From Anaeropeptidivorans aminofermentans (GTDB lineage: Bacteria > Bacillota > Clostridia > Lachnospirales > UBA5962), in NCBI RefSeq assembly GCF_940670685.1, contig NZ_OW711693.1:3596001-3660000 (forward strand): a stretch of DNA of 64,000 nucleotides, given 5' to 3'. Numbering within the stretch: the first letter of the stretch is position 1; every line of letters starts with the position of its first letter. The notes beneath the pieces were generated by a model. That model ran no database searches. It saw only the letters and a program-made list of their open reading frames with translations, and was not told the origin of the DNA. Shown here in pieces: positions 18,230 through 27,690 of this stretch. The position numbers were made by a program, and so were the translations under genes.

Positions 18230-19432
18230 CTAAGAATTTAAATCCAGAACCAATACTTCCCCTTCTTTATTTACTTCTAGTATTTTAGGTTTTATGTCAC
18301 TATAAGCAGTCTCATGATTTATATTTTTATGCTTATCTAAAATTTTCCCGCTTGAAAAAACAGTAATAAGCCTGTCTTTAAAAAACTTCTTATATCCCTT
18401 AGTCTCCGCCTGATGGCCTCGTACAAAAATATCAAAGCCTATATGCTTTCTAAATGCTTCAAAATGGTCCTCTGTGAATCTGAACCTTTTTCTGTCTTCT
18501 CTTAAATCGTCTTCTGTAACCGCCGGGTCGCTCCACATCATATTATTTACTATGGTAGCGCCTAAGCAATCTACGATGCTTTCATTTGTAAGATCTGAAA
18601 TGCTTTTTATATATATAAAGGGGTTCTTTTCTTCTTTCAAAGGCCTTGGAATACCTCCGTGGGCAAGCAGTAAAATTATATTCTCATGGCATATAAAAGA
18701 AACATTGCTTAAGCTGTCAAATAACTTTAAGTATTTATGAATCATAGCTTCCGGAAATGTTTTATTTGATTTTGTTAGGTTATAAAGATACGGCAGGAAC
18801 CAGTCTTTATCCGCTTCCCCTTCAGGCATTCTTACGCACAGTTTAATTTCTCCCTTTTCAAAGCTTCCACCGTCGTGATTTCCCCTTTGAATATATATAT
18901 TTTGAGGGAACAGATATTTTAAGGTTAAAATACATTGCAGGGTTTTAAGATGGGCCTTGCCTCTGTCCACATAATCTCCCAGAAATATCAGCTTGATTTT
19001 TTCTTTATTTATGACTCTATGAAAGAAATCCGTCTTTTCTAAAATCCTTTCAATGCTTATGGTATCGGAATGAATATCTCCTATGATATAATAATGGCAT
19101 TTAGGCTCCTTAAATGAATAAATATGACAGCCTCGTCTGCCGTTTTCAAGGTTTTCTTTTGCTGTTTGAATACTGATATTCTCCTTAAACACCGCTTCGT
19201 TTATTTTGCTGTTTTCTTCAGTATGGATATTGCAAACTTCATCTATTAAAAATTCATTTACTTTATACATAAGCGTTAAATCTGTTCTGTCTGAGTTCTT
19301 TAAATTTTTCCAAACTAAATCAAGGGTCTTAAAAAAATCATTTTTAATTTCTTCTTTATTCTTATATTTATTGTTTAAAAGATTTGCTTTTATTTCGTTC
19401 ATTAATTTTACTATGTGTCTGTAATCCTTCAT
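18230..19432 (-). CDS. PPP-family metallophosphoesterase (Ser/Thr phosphatase-like)
   Basis: The 400-residue protein has the PPP signature motifs in order: GDIHSD (about residue 119), GDYVDRG (about 150) and GNHDGG (about 182), then a late H in ICHENIILLLAHGG and RGHQAE (about 345). These bind two metal ions and catalyse phosphoester hydrolysis. The first 110 residues form an extra helical domain not found in minimal phosphatases, and the C-terminal part is beta-rich. It may be a protein phosphatase or a nucleotide phosphodiesterase. It stands alone, with no kinase beside it. Confidence 0.8.
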   Translation of the reverse strand: MKDYRHIVKLMNEIKANLLNNKYKNKEEIKNDFFKTLDLVWKNLKNSDRTDLTLMYKVNEFLIDEVCNIHTEENSKINEAVFKENISIQTAKENLENGRRGCHIYSFKEPKCHYYIIGDIHSDTISIERILEKTDFFHRVINKEKIKLIFLGDYVDRGKAHLKTLQCILTLKYLFPQNIYIQRGNHDGGSFEKGEIKLCVRMPEGEADKDWFLPYLYNLTKSNKTFPEAMIHKYLKLFDSLSNVSFICHENIILLLAHGGIPRPLKEEKNPFIYIKSISDLTNESIVDCLGATIVNNMMWSDPAVTEDDLREDRKRFRFTEDHFEAFRKHIGFDIFVRGHQAETKGYKKFFKDRLITVFSSGKILDKHKNINHETAYSDIKPKILEVNKEGEVLVLDLNS

Positions 19433-19706
19433 TTTATCATCCTTATTCCAGTGTATTGCATCCTAATTAAATCATTAATAGCAGTATAGCATATACCATA
19501 ATATAGGTGTATATAATTTCAGCAATTTAACACTTTCATGAGATAATTCTTTCTGAATATACTTGTTTATTTCATTCTTCCATATAATAATATAAACAAA
19601 ATCAAGAATACACATTTTGTTTATATTATCATTTCTTGAAAAAAACAAGAGCAGAACCCTGCGCTTATGGTATGATAAATATAAATTTTATCTTGGGGGT
19701 ATGCAA

Positions 19707-20129
19707 ATGATTTCAGTGGAGTTTGAAAAAATAGAAGCAGTAGATGACGCTCTTTTGGAATATGCCGTTATTGTAAGCCGATACAATAATAAATGGGTAT
19801 ACTGTAAGCACAAGGACAGAGAAACCTGGGAGATACCCGGTGGCCACAGAGAACCTCAGGAGCTTATAACAGATACCGCTAAAAGAGAACTATATGAAGA
19901 AACCGGCGCCGCAGATTATGTGATTTCGCCTGTTTGCGTATATTGTGTTAACAGAGGAAGTAAAAGCTATGGCTTATTATGCTATGCAGATATTAAAAGC
20001 CTTGGTGCGCTTCCTGCATCTGAAATTGACCATATAAACCTTTTTGACTCTATTCCTGAATCTCTTACATATCCAGAAATACAGCCCTTTTTATTTGATA
20101 AAATAAATCATTGGCTTAAAAACAAATAA
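19707..20129 (+). CDS. Nudix hydrolase
   Basis: This 140-residue protein has a complete Nudix box: GGHREPQELITDTAKRELYE followed by ETGA. WEIPGGHRE just before it recalls the MutT/8-oxo-dGTP diphosphatase branch. It would hydrolyse a nucleoside diphosphate linked to another moiety. The GGGGG site at 19695-19699 is right for the ATG at 19707 but too close to the ATG at 19701, so I chose 19707. It stands alone, divergent from the phosphatase gene. Confidence 0.85.
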   Translation: MISVEFEKIEAVDDALLEYAVIVSRYNNKWVYCKHKDRETWEIPGGHREPQELITDTAKRELYEETGAADYVISPVCVYCVNRGSKSYGLLCYADIKSLGALPASEIDHINLFDSIPESLTYPEIQPFLFDKINHWLKNK

Positions 20130-20326
20130 TGTTCTACGAATGAAGTATCAATAAAAAATTCATACTTAATAATTCCTTCGGTTCGGCCTTTATTCAAAAT
20201 ATTCAGACTGAGTTTTTATTATTTGTATGCCTTCTTCCTCCTGCCGTTTTAATAAGGCTATAATAAGCCGGAATATTTTGAGGTTTAATAAAGTATTTCA
20301 ATCATCATAGGCCTTAGATACAGCCT

Positions 20327-20356
20327 AAAAGCCCCCGTTTAATAGCAAGGGCTTTT
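20327..20356. terminator. Hairpin terminator
   Basis: AAAAGCCC and GGGCTTTT arms flank a 14-nt loop between two convergent genes; either gene could use it. Confidence 0.5.
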
Positions 20357-20391
20357 GATGACAAAATTTTTTATTTATATTATTAATTATA

Positions 20392-20661
20392 CTAATCCTT
20401 TGCAATAGGAATCCCTGTAAGCTTTATATAAATTTCCGTCAGCTGCTGGCTGTGCTGTTCCTCGTCGGATACGTGTTCCCGTATTATGCTTTCAATATTA
20501 TTAAATTCCTTCATGCCAAAGATTTTTATAAGAGTTTCCCTATTGGAGTTCATGTACTTTAACAGATAAGTATATTCCAGTATGGCGTCCTGCTCATCCT
20601 TATTGTTTCTGGCTACCCATTCAACCAATGTCCATAAGTAATGCATACTATGATCATTCAT
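20392..20661 (-). CDS. Small helical protein, possible ferritin-like fragment or relative
   Basis: This 89-residue protein is predicted to be almost wholly helical. It has DAILEYTYLLKYM near residue 25 and IIREHVSDEEQHSQQLTEIY near residue 58. The spacing of E, Y, E and H resembles two helices of a ferritin-like di-metal four-helix bundle, so a dimer could complete a bundle. That reading is an inference from helix pattern only. An AGGAGGG site lies just before the ATG. It stands alone. Confidence 0.55.
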   Translation of the reverse strand: MNDHSMHYLWTLVEWVARNNKDEQDAILEYTYLLKYMNSNRETLIKIFGMKEFNNIESIIREHVSDEEQHSQQLTEIYIKLTGIPIAKD

Positions 20662-20872
20662 ATTTTCCCTCCTCTTTTACTATTTATATGAGAAGCATCT
20701 ATTATTTGCCACACTTGGAAGCCCGATTGCATATAGCACTTTAGTCTAATTAAAAATAAAAAACACTGTCTTTCTCTGCTCTTTTTTACCGGTTTAATTC
20801 TATTATTATAATATTTAATATATGGTATTATTATATTAAATGACTTAAACAGACCTTTTCAAAGAAAGGAAA

Positions 20873-20932
20873 ATGTTTATGAAGAAAATAAGAATTGCTT
20901 TTATTGCTTTATTAAAAAATTCTAGAATATAA
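20873..20932 (+). other. Short ORF with a ribosome site, possible gene remnant or leader
   Basis: Nineteen codons start with ATG behind GAAAGGA and encode a basic-then-hydrophobic start (MKKIRIAFIALL) like the beginning of a signal peptide before stopping. It may be the broken start of a lipoprotein gene, now followed by the S41 lipoprotein. I see nothing else in the 20662-21079 gap apart from AT-rich sequence. Confidence 0.25.
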
Positions 20933-21079
20933 CAGATATCTTTTTTATAGAGTAATAAATATTAAATGGCTTGTGCCTCCTGTATAATTTTTTTAAATAT
21001 GAAAACAGGCTTATCATCTTTCCATACCCATACTTTTATCTCCAGAAAACGTATTCATAAAGAAAGGGAGATAATGTCT

Positions 21080-22840
21080 ATGTGTAAAAATCGACCTTTG
21101 CGTTTTATTGTATACATACTATTTTTCTGCTTTTTCTCCATTTTAATGTTAAACGGCTGCACCATAAAACCCAATAAAAATGAATTCATTACAAAAGAAG
21201 ATTTATCAGAAGAAATTTCAGATATAAAAACCCGTAATCTTCAAAAATTATGCAAGGTTTGGGGCTATACGAAATATACGCACCCTGTATTTTTGCTTGG
21301 TCAAAAGGATTGGGACGAAGAATTGCTTAATTTAATACCGATTATTTCCTCGGCAAATAGCGAAGAAAAAGCGAACGCTATTCTTTATGATTGGTTCATA
21401 AGCCTTGGGGAAATCAATTACGGAACAACTTCCAGATTGGTGGAATGGAAGTACGTAAAAGAAGAAGACATCCTTATTCAGGCTGATACAAGCTGGATTA
21501 AAGACGAAGCCTATTTAGGCAAAGAGCTTTCTTCGGCTTTATCAGCCCTTGGAGAAATCCCTGCCGTCAGCCGGTCAAAGGCGCCCGTATTTTTTGATAG
21601 TTTTCCAGAGGCTGCTCTTTCATTAAGTAATTTTAAAAATGAGAAAAGTTATGAGGATATGGATTACAGTGATACTAATTACCGTCTTTTAGGGCTTTTT
21701 CGGTTTTGGAACGCCGTAGAATACTATTTCCCCTATAAGGATATTATGGATTATGATTGGAACGAACTTTTAATTGACTTTATCCCTGAAATGCTTAAAG
21801 GAACAGATAAGCAAAGCTATGAACTAACCTTGGCTGCAATAGGGGCAAAGCTCAACGATGCCCACGTATACTTTACGGATAACACCTTCCTGCGGAATCA
21901 ATTTGGTTTTTATTCCGCCCCTGTAAGCATAACAAAGGCAGAAGGCCATTTTGCAGTTTTGAATGTTTATAAAGCATATCAAGATCTTTGCCCTCTAAAA
22001 CCGGGAGATATTCTGCTGCAATTAAACGGTATTGACATCAAGGATAAAGCAGAAGAGATTAAAAAATATAAGTCCTATACGGAAGATACCAAGCTGTTGG
22101 CAACAATTGCCCCCTATATCTTAAGGTCTCATGAGAAAACCATGGAAGTTACCGTTCTTCGAGACCGTGAGGAGCTTACCCTTACTGTGGAAGGAACAGA
22201 TATATACCTTCATCCAAGCATGGAGTTTACAAAGTCTTACGAAATTCTTGAAAACAATATCGGCCTAATCAATCCGGCTATCCTTGAAAAAGGAGAAATC
22301 CATCAGATTATGGCGGCCTTAGCGGATACCAATGGGCTGATTGTGGATCTTAGGCAGTATCCGTCGGACTTTCTTACCTATAGCCTTGGGGAATATTTCA
22401 TAGACAGAAGAATGCCCTTTGTCCTCGCGACGCAGCCGTCAAAAGCAGTTCCCGGTACCTTTATATACTCTCTGCCCTTATATTCCGGCAGAGTAGACAG
22501 AAGCTCCGGCTTTTATTATGAAAATAAAGTTGTCCTCTTAATGTCTGAAAATACATGGAGCCAGCCGGAATTCACAATTATGTCTCTTAGAAACGGCCCT
22601 AATGTTACTGTCATGGGAGAAAACTCCATCGGTGCAGACGGCAATGTCACGGATTTGCCCCTTCCCGGCGGAAATCATGTATTATTTACCGGCTTAGGGG
22701 TTTATACCCCCGACGGCGGTCAGACCCAGCGCACCGGCCTTTCCCCAGATATTTATGTAGAACGGACCCTTAAAGGCATTAAAGAAGGCCGAGATGAATT
22801 TATAGAAGCTGCCGTTGAGTATATTTCAAATAATAAATAA
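21080..22840 (+). CDS. S41-family peptidase-like lipoprotein
   Basis: This protein of about 586 residues starts with a basic segment and hydrophobic core ending in the lipobox LNGC (Cys27), so it should be lipid-anchored outside the membrane. It then has a helical region, a PDZ-like segment (PLKPGDILLQLNGIDI) and a C-terminal tail-specific-protease fold (IGLINPAIL, GLIVDLRQYP, VVLLMSENTWSQPEF). The Ser of TWSQPE is the expected nucleophile, although the usual S-x-S-A-A-E form is altered. I chose the ATG at 21080 because GGGAG lies 9 nt before it; the ATG at 21074 is too close. Proteins of this layout are often annotated as S41 peptidases of unknown target. Confidence 0.8.
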   Translation: MCKNRPLRFIVYILFFCFFSILMLNGCTIKPNKNEFITKEDLSEEISDIKTRNLQKLCKVWGYTKYTHPVFLLGQKDWDEELLNLIPIISSANSEEKANAILYDWFISLGEINYGTTSRLVEWKYVKEEDILIQADTSWIKDEAYLGKELSSALSALGEIPAVSRSKAPVFFDSFPEAALSLSNFKNEKSYEDMDYSDTNYRLLGLFRFWNAVEYYFPYKDIMDYDWNELLIDFIPEMLKGTDKQSYELTLAAIGAKLNDAHVYFTDNTFLRNQFGFYSAPVSITKAEGHFAVLNVYKAYQDLCPLKPGDILLQLNGIDIKDKAEEIKKYKSYTEDTKLLATIAPYILRSHEKTMEVTVLRDREELTLTVEGTDIYLHPSMEFTKSYEILENNIGLINPAILEKGEIHQIMAALADTNGLIVDLRQYPSDFLTYSLGEYFIDRRMPFVLATQPSKAVPGTFIYSLPLYSGRVDRSSGFYYENKVVLLMSENTWSQPEFTIMSLRNGPNVTVMGENSIGADGNVTDLPLPGGNHVLFTGLGVYTPDGGQTQRTGLSPDIYVERTLKGIKEGRDEFIEAAVEYISNNK

Positions 22841-22892
22841 AACATCATCACGCACCTCTTAGTAAAACAAATAAACTTTGTTTTTGTTTTGC

Positions 22893-23034
22893 TATATAAT
22901 AATTTTATTATGAAGAAGTAGAAAAAGTCTATTCCCATCAGGCTCAAAAACAGAAATTTTCTTGGAAAACAGTACGTTTTTGAGCCTGCATGAATATGCG
23001 GCTTTACTGCTGTTTAATTTTAAATTTACTATAA
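22893..23034. repeat. Family 1 palindromic repeat
   Basis: A clean copy of about 142 bp. The arms contain ATCAGGCTCAAAAAC and GTTTTTGAGCCTGCAT, and the outer ends are AATTTTATTATGAAG and TTTAAATTTACTATAA. It lies immediately before the ribosome site of the next gene, so it will form part of that leader. Confidence 0.7.
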
Positions 23035-23051
23035 ATAAAAGGAGGGTTCAC

Positions 23052-23636
23052 ATGGTTAAAAGTTTTTTCAAAAAACAGGAAAGGTGTAAAGCCTGTTACG
23101 ATTTTTTATCCGCCGAAACGATGTACTTAGGCTTCTGCAAGAAATGCGCCCCCAAGGAGATTTCAAAGCTTAAAAAGCGAATCATAATTTCAGCCGTTCT
23201 AGGGCTTTTTTTGACTATCCTTGCCTTTTACGGAATCCATTATGCCCGGCTAAATTATTTAATCTCCGAACGAAGCAGAGATACTGTGATAATTCCAACC
23301 TTTTTCGGCTATTGGAGCATGAATATCAGAGCCTTTACCGCCATGACCACCCTTTCTGTTCAGAAGACAATTCTGCTGGCCCTTGGATGCTTTCTAGCCC
23401 CCTTCGGCGCTTATGTCCGTTTGGAGATTAATACCCATCGCCCTCAGGCGGAAGCCGGCCTCTACGACCTGGACCTTGCCGCCGGCAATGCGGCCGTCAG
23501 AGTCGGCCCTCAGAGAATCGATGATATCAGCCTTTTCATCGTATCCTTGATTCTTTCTGCCTTATCCGGTCCGTTTTTCTTTTTTTACCGGCCTTATAAG
23601 CTTAGGCAGTTATTGAGTTATATGAAGAGCCAATAA
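23052..23636 (+). CDS. Membrane protein with N-terminal zinc-ribbon motif
   Basis: This 194-residue protein has CKAC ... CKKC at residues 12-30, likely one zinc site, then three or four hydrophobic segments (about 45-65, 100-125 and 160-185). The ATG at 23052 follows AAAGGAGGG. An upstream in-frame ATG at 22962 would lie inside the palindromic repeat and lacks a ribosome site. I do not recognise the family. Two DUF3841 genes follow on the same strand. Confidence 0.65.
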   Translation: MVKSFFKKQERCKACYDFLSAETMYLGFCKKCAPKEISKLKKRIIISAVLGLFLTILAFYGIHYARLNYLISERSRDTVIIPTFFGYWSMNIRAFTAMTTLSVQKTILLALGCFLAPFGAYVRLEINTHRPQAEAGLYDLDLAAGNAAVRVGPQRIDDISLFIVSLILSALSGPFFFFYRPYKLRQLLSYMKSQ

Positions 23637-23788
23637 TATACCTTTTTATATAAAGAATCCTTGTTTGACTAAATATAGCTGCCGTTATATACTTAGGTTG
23701 ATTGTATCCAGCTATAAAAATATCTGCTCCGTATAAATTGCAAGGACAGAAACTTATATACAATGGCCAATGAAAGGGGGAGAGCCTG

Positions 23789-24346
23789 ATAGATAAAATT
23801 ACCGTCTGGACAAAGCAAAATAGAGCCGTTCTGAAAGAGCTAGAGGAAAAAGGCAGGTATGTGGCTAAAAAGGAATATATTTTTAAAGATTTGGGAGAAC
23901 ACGCCCATTTGGTATTGGAGGTTTATGATTGGCTCGTCAGAAATACGCCTAATGCCGCCCAAAAGCCCAAGGACGCGGAATACCCCGTATGGGTGTCTCT
24001 GGCAAAGGAAGCCACAATGCTTCAAAGCGACGATTCAGTTATCCTTGAGCTTACTTTAGACCCAGCCTTAATTACCATGGTGAACATCGGCAAATGGGGA
24101 ACCATGCTTAATTATTCCTATATTCCCGCAGATGAGAAGGATGCTAAAAGGCACCAGCAGCAGCTTCAGCTATACGGCGTAAGCGATACAAAAGCCTATA
24201 TGTCCCAATTCTATCCCCAGATAAAAAGAGAAATTTTAAACAGCTGGAGCCGTTTATTTGATGATTCTATTTTGCTTGACGGCCATGGCTGCTACGGAAA
24301 CCTATGGGAGGTAAAAAGCCGATGGATAACAAATGTAATACAGTAA
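23789..24346 (+). CDS. DUF3841 protein with a non-standard start
   Basis: The protein of about 185 residues begins IDKITVWTKQNRAVLKELEE and contains YDWLVRNTPNAAQKPKDAEY, PVWVS and NSWSRLFD, the pattern of DUF3841. Upstream of a TGA at 23771 there is no further frame. The strong site AAAGGGGGAG ends at 23782, and the codons at the right distance are CTG (23786) and ATA (23789), not ATG; a GTG at 23861 would remove the conserved N-terminus. The start codon may have mutated from ATG to ATA. DUF3841 has no known function. Confidence 0.65.
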   Translation: MDKITVWTKQNRAVLKELEEKGRYVAKKEYIFKDLGEHAHLVLEVYDWLVRNTPNAAQKPKDAEYPVWVSLAKEATMLQSDDSVILELTLDPALITMVNIGKWGTMLNYSYIPADEKDAKRHQQQLQLYGVSDTKAYMSQFYPQIKREILNSWSRLFDDSILLDGHGCYGNLWEVKSRWITNVIQ

Positions 24347-24909
24347 TGCTTTATTCTTCTCAGTCCCCAATTGTAACAGAGATTTTGTACCGTGACGGCA
24401 TCTGTTTTTCAAAGAAAGAATATGTCCTTAAAAAATATCAGGAAAGCGCCCCTATTTTTATGGCGGCCTATGACTTCTTTGTTTCAGAGGCAGAAAAGTA
24501 TGTTCCCAAGCCGGAAGGGGCCGAATATCCCTACTGGGCCTTTAAAGATTTATACAGCTTGGAATCCTCCGGCGACAGCAGTGTTTTGCAATTATCCGTC
24601 CCCGTAGATGAAGCAATCTTTTTTGACATGTATGATTTTAATAAAATACTTCGTCTGCAATACATCGGCGAAAATGATGAAGACGAAATAAAATTTCAAA
24701 AAATGCTCAAAGATTACGGTATGCGCCATGAAAGCGATATCATTCTTACGAATTTTTATCCTGATTTAAAGCGCCAAGTACAAAACAGCTGGAAAAGATT
24801 ATTCCGCCACCATGAAAAAATAAAGGCCGGCGATACTGAAAGTATCGGAAGCGTTCAGGTAGGATTATGGCAGATAAAAAAAGACTGGCTTGTAGTAAAT
24901 TTCATATAA
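24322..24909 (+). CDS. DUF3841 protein, tandem paralogue
   Basis: The protein of about 195 residues shares the DUF3841 pattern with the preceding gene: LYSSQSPIVTEILYRDG, KPEGAEYPYWAF, PVDEAIFFD and QNSWKRLF. The ATG at 24322 is placed 12 nt after GGAGG and overlaps the end of the previous gene. A later ATG at 24346 overlaps the previous stop codon and matches the usual DUF3841 start, so it is a real alternative. The two genes are a local duplication and probably translationally coupled. Confidence 0.7.
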   Translation: MDNKCNTVMLYSSQSPIVTEILYRDGICFSKKEYVLKKYQESAPIFMAAYDFFVSEAEKYVPKPEGAEYPYWAFKDLYSLESSGDSSVLQLSVPVDEAIFFDMYDFNKILRLQYIGENDEDEIKFQKMLKDYGMRHESDIILTNFYPDLKRQVQNSWKRLFRHHEKIKAGDTESIGSVQVGLWQIKKDWLVVNFI

Positions 24910-25131
24910 AGAAGCAGCAAAAGCCTATTCCCATCAGGCTCAAAAACACGGATTTCCTTCGGAAACATAGTGAAATTGCCTTTATACCATAATAGGCCAT
25001 AAGGCTTTTAATATATAAATCAAATAAAGGCAGTTTCACAAAGGCGATTTACTATATTTCTTTTAAAGCGCATTTTTGAACCTGTGTGCATATACGGCTT
25101 TGCTACTGTTTAACTTTAAATTTACTATATA
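24908..25131. repeat. Family 1 repeat with a nested inverted repeat in its loop
   Basis: The outer arms (AAGCAGCAAAAGCCTATTCC ... GGCTTTGCTACTGTTTAAC) match family 1. The normal loop is enlarged by a second inverted pair, GAAATTGCCTTTATA ... AAATAAAGGCAGTTTC (about 24973-25042). The same insertion occurs in the 3.9-kb copy. The region 24910-25240 contains nothing else. Confidence 0.6.
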
Positions 25132-25239
25132 TCATCATAGCCTTGCTTTACAAAAACGAAATTTGGATTTGTTTCAGAAATTTATGCCGCCACTTGCTAA
25201 GTTTACAGGTTATTTTAAATCACAGTTACTCTGTTCTCT

Positions 25240-25990
25240 AAGTTGGTGACTTTTCATGATAATCATAACTACCGGCTTAGCCGGTAGTTTGCTCTGCCCC
25301 TATAAGGGGCTCTTACTGGCATGCGTCTGAGGACGCATCGAAGCGGTTTGCCAACCGCATTTACTTCCCAATAACCGCTAAAGCGGTTTATTTTTTATTT
25401 CCTTTCACTGGCTCCCCCGTAAACGGGTCAATATATTCTAACAATGAAATTTGATCTGCTACTTTATCTTCTTGTATTTGATTTCTAATGTATTCTTCTA
25501 TTTTTTTCGCATTTTTACCTACTGTATCAACATAATATCCTCTACACCAGAAATGTCTATTCCCATATTTATATTTTAAATTTGCATGTCTATCGAATAT
25601 TATTAAAGAACTCTTTCCTTTCAAATATCCCATTATCTCTGATACACTATATTTAGGTGGTATTCTGACTAACATGTGTATATGGTCACTACAACATTCT
25701 GCTTCTATTATTTCTATACCTTTTCTTTCACATAATTCTCTAAGTATCTTTCCTATATCCGCCTTTAATCTTCCATAAATTATTTGTCTTCGATACTTTG
25801 GAGCAAATACCAGATGATATTTACATTCCCAGGTTGTATGTGATAAACTATTTTTGTCCATCGGACACACCTCCTATGATCTAATAATTGTGGTTGGCAA
25901 ACCCACTTTATTTTATCACAGGGGGTATTTTTCTTGAAGCTAAAGCATTTTCCCTCCACCTGCATAGCAGGTGGTTTATTGTATGAGATA
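25240..25990 (-). mobile_element. IS200-type insertion sequence
   Basis: A Y1 transposase gene lies between hairpin-rich ends. On the right, several stems occur in a row (CTACCGGC / GCCGGTAG at 25271-25289, GCCCC / GGGGC and ATGCGTC / GACGCAT). On the left is CCACCTGC / GCAGGTGG at about 25956-25974. GGTTTGCCAACC near 25349 and its complement GGTTGGCAAACC near 25893 form a subterminal inverted pair. There is no TnpB gene, so it is of the IS200 rather than IS605 arrangement. The exact ends cannot be fixed from sequence alone. Confidence 0.75.
25388..25861 (-). CDS. tnpA: IS200/IS605-family transposase TnpA (Y1 HUH)
   Basis: This 157-residue Y1 transposase has the HUH motif in CCSDHIHMLVRIP and the catalytic Tyr in GYYVDTVGKN. 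The typical start YHLVFAPKYRRQIIYG is present. The enzyme cuts and joins single-stranded DNA at hairpin ends. I chose the ATG at 25861, which follows GGAGG; a GTG at 25870 is in frame. The gene looks intact, so the element may be active. Confidence 0.92.
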   Translation of the reverse strand: MDKNSLSHTTWECKYHLVFAPKYRRQIIYGRLKADIGKILRELCERKGIEIIEAECCSDHIHMLVRIPPKYSVSEIMGYLKGKSSLIIFDRHANLKYKYGNRHFWCRGYYVDTVGKNAKKIEEYIRNQIQEDKVADQISLLEYIDPFTGEPVKGNKK

Positions 25991-25991
25991 C

Positions 25992-26034
25992 AATAAAAAC
26001 CATGCGCGAAATTTCGCACATGGTTTTATTTTAT
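25992..26034 (-). terminator. Hairpin terminator after the DUF401 gene
   Basis: A long imperfect stem built around CCATGCGCGAAATTTCGCACATGG has A-rich and T-rich flanks on both sides. It is 28 nt past the stop of the minus-strand permease gene and borders the IS200 element. Confidence 0.65.
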
Positions 26035-26061
26035 AAATATGCAAAGCCAGAAAGCTCCTTT

Positions 26062-27267
26062 TTAGCTTAACAACAGCAATATATTATAATACCCCATCAT
26101 CAATATACAGAAGGCAAGCACTATAGGAAGGGTTTTTCCAATTAATTCGCCAAGGGTAATATTGAAATAATCGGAAATAATCACAAGGCATACGTGAGTA
26201 GGTGACAAAAGGCTGGCACCGTGGCATATACACATTAAAAGCACCATTAAAGGCATACCTCCGTCAGGTATCGCGGTAAAAGCAAGGGTCGTACCAAGGG
26301 CAATAATACCGCTTGAGCCTGTAATCAAACAGCCGAAAAAGAATAAAAGGGAAAATATCATATACATGGGGATTGGAAGCATTGAAAAGAAGTCCGGCAG
26401 CATATAAATGGTTCCCGTATAGGTTATAAATTCTTTTAAAACCAGCACCAGAAACATATTCCCAAGCATTTTAGGCTCAATGGCCCCTTTAAACAGAGGA
26501 CGAAGCTCCGTCCACTTTAATTTATAAATAAGAATCGAAGCTATGATTACAATGAATACAGATAACAGGGTCGACAGCTTAAAGGCGATGATTAAAAATA
26601 TAACGGTCAAAAGGGACCATAAATGACCGAAGAGCATAAATACGTCTTTCAGCTTGTTAGTGGATTTTTCTTCATTTCCTGTATCTTTAGGTAACTTCCG
26701 TAAATAAATATACCCTAAAATAGCCAAAGTAATCACAGGAATAATCATGCCTACTATAAACTCGGATAATGCAACCCCAGCCAAGGTAGACATGAGAATA
26801 ACCCCAGGATATGTAGGTAAAGTGCTTTCAGGAATATGGCGGTACCAATTGGCAACAAAGGCCTGCTCTTTCGTGTCCAGATATCCTTCTGAGGATTCCT
26901 TTACAATATCACCGCATAAAATCATTGCGGCGGCGGAAGGCAGAAGCCCTATAAAGAAAGGGGCAATGGAAGCATTAATCCGCCTGTTATTGAATATCCG
27001 GTTTAAATCTTTTTGGGCTAATTTTATCTGACTGCGTTTTTCAAGTATCCGCTGTAAAAAGGTTATAAAATAAAACACAAACAGTATGGACATGGATTTC
27101 CAGCTGGTAACAACATCTGCAAAGAGCCTTACCGATTGAAAAGCACTGATTCCAAAAAGAATTATTGATGCTGCAATGCCGGCTAATACAGCCTGATATA
27201 AAGGACGCTTTATCCACAGTATGACGATAATAATTAAAAACACCGCCGCAAGCTTTGCCACTTCCAT
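26062..27267 (-). CDS. DUF401-family membrane protein (TIGR00529 type)
   Basis: This 401-residue protein has about ten hydrophobic segments. FIGLLPSAAAMILCG and YRHIPESTLPTYPGVILMS mid-protein and a late SGIIALGTTLAFTAIPDGG are characteristic of DUF401/TIGR00529 permeases, which resemble gluconate or organic-acid transporters. The ATG at 27267 lies 13 nt past GAGGTGG; a TTG at 27276 is better spaced and may be the real start. The transported compound is unknown. A decayed fragment lies upstream on the same strand. Confidence 0.75.
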   Translation of the reverse strand: MEVAKLAAVFLIIIVILWIKRPLYQAVLAGIAASIILFGISAFQSVRLFADVVTSWKSMSILFVFYFITFLQRILEKRSQIKLAQKDLNRIFNNRRINASIAPFFIGLLPSAAAMILCGDIVKESSEGYLDTKEQAFVANWYRHIPESTLPTYPGVILMSTLAGVALSEFIVGMIIPVITLAILGYIYLRKLPKDTGNEEKSTNKLKDVFMLFGHLWSLLTVIFLIIAFKLSTLLSVFIVIIASILIYKLKWTELRPLFKGAIEPKMLGNMFLVLVLKEFITYTGTIYMLPDFFSMLPIPMYMIFSLLFFFGCLITGSSGIIALGTTLAFTAIPDGGMPLMVLLMCICHGASLLSPTHVCLVIISDYFNITLGELIGKTLPIVLAFCILMMGYYNILLLLS

Positions 27268-27617
27268 AGTTACCAATTTGCCACCTCTCCGGATATAAGA
27301 TTTAGTAAGAATACAATTCCCAAAGAAAAATATAAGCGTAAAACCTGCGCTCATAATTACAATATAAATAATACAGATATTACCTAAAAATCTTTTTATA
27401 GGTAATATAGACCCTCACTTAAAAATCATTTGCAAGCTTATATTCATATTATTTTTTAAGTTCGCTTCATATAAACTTCTGTTCTTCTCAAAGCCTACTG
27501 CTTTCCATAAGACTCAACCTCTCATTTTCTATCTATAAGTTTAAAGCAAAGTATTCGTTTCATCAATAGATTCTGTTTCATAATATCATTATTTCTTATA
27601 ATTTCTGTATTGACAAA

Positions 27618-27651
27618 AAAAGCTACCTTCAATGAATAACAGGTAGCTTTT
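27618..27651. terminator. Bidirectional terminator
   Basis: AAAAGCTACC and GGTAGCTTTT arms, with a 14-nt loop and A- and T-runs on the two sides, lie between the permease and a small gene remnant. Confidence 0.6.
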
Positions 27652-27690
27652 AATACTCTAAAATTGTTTTTAAAATATCTCATGCTGATT

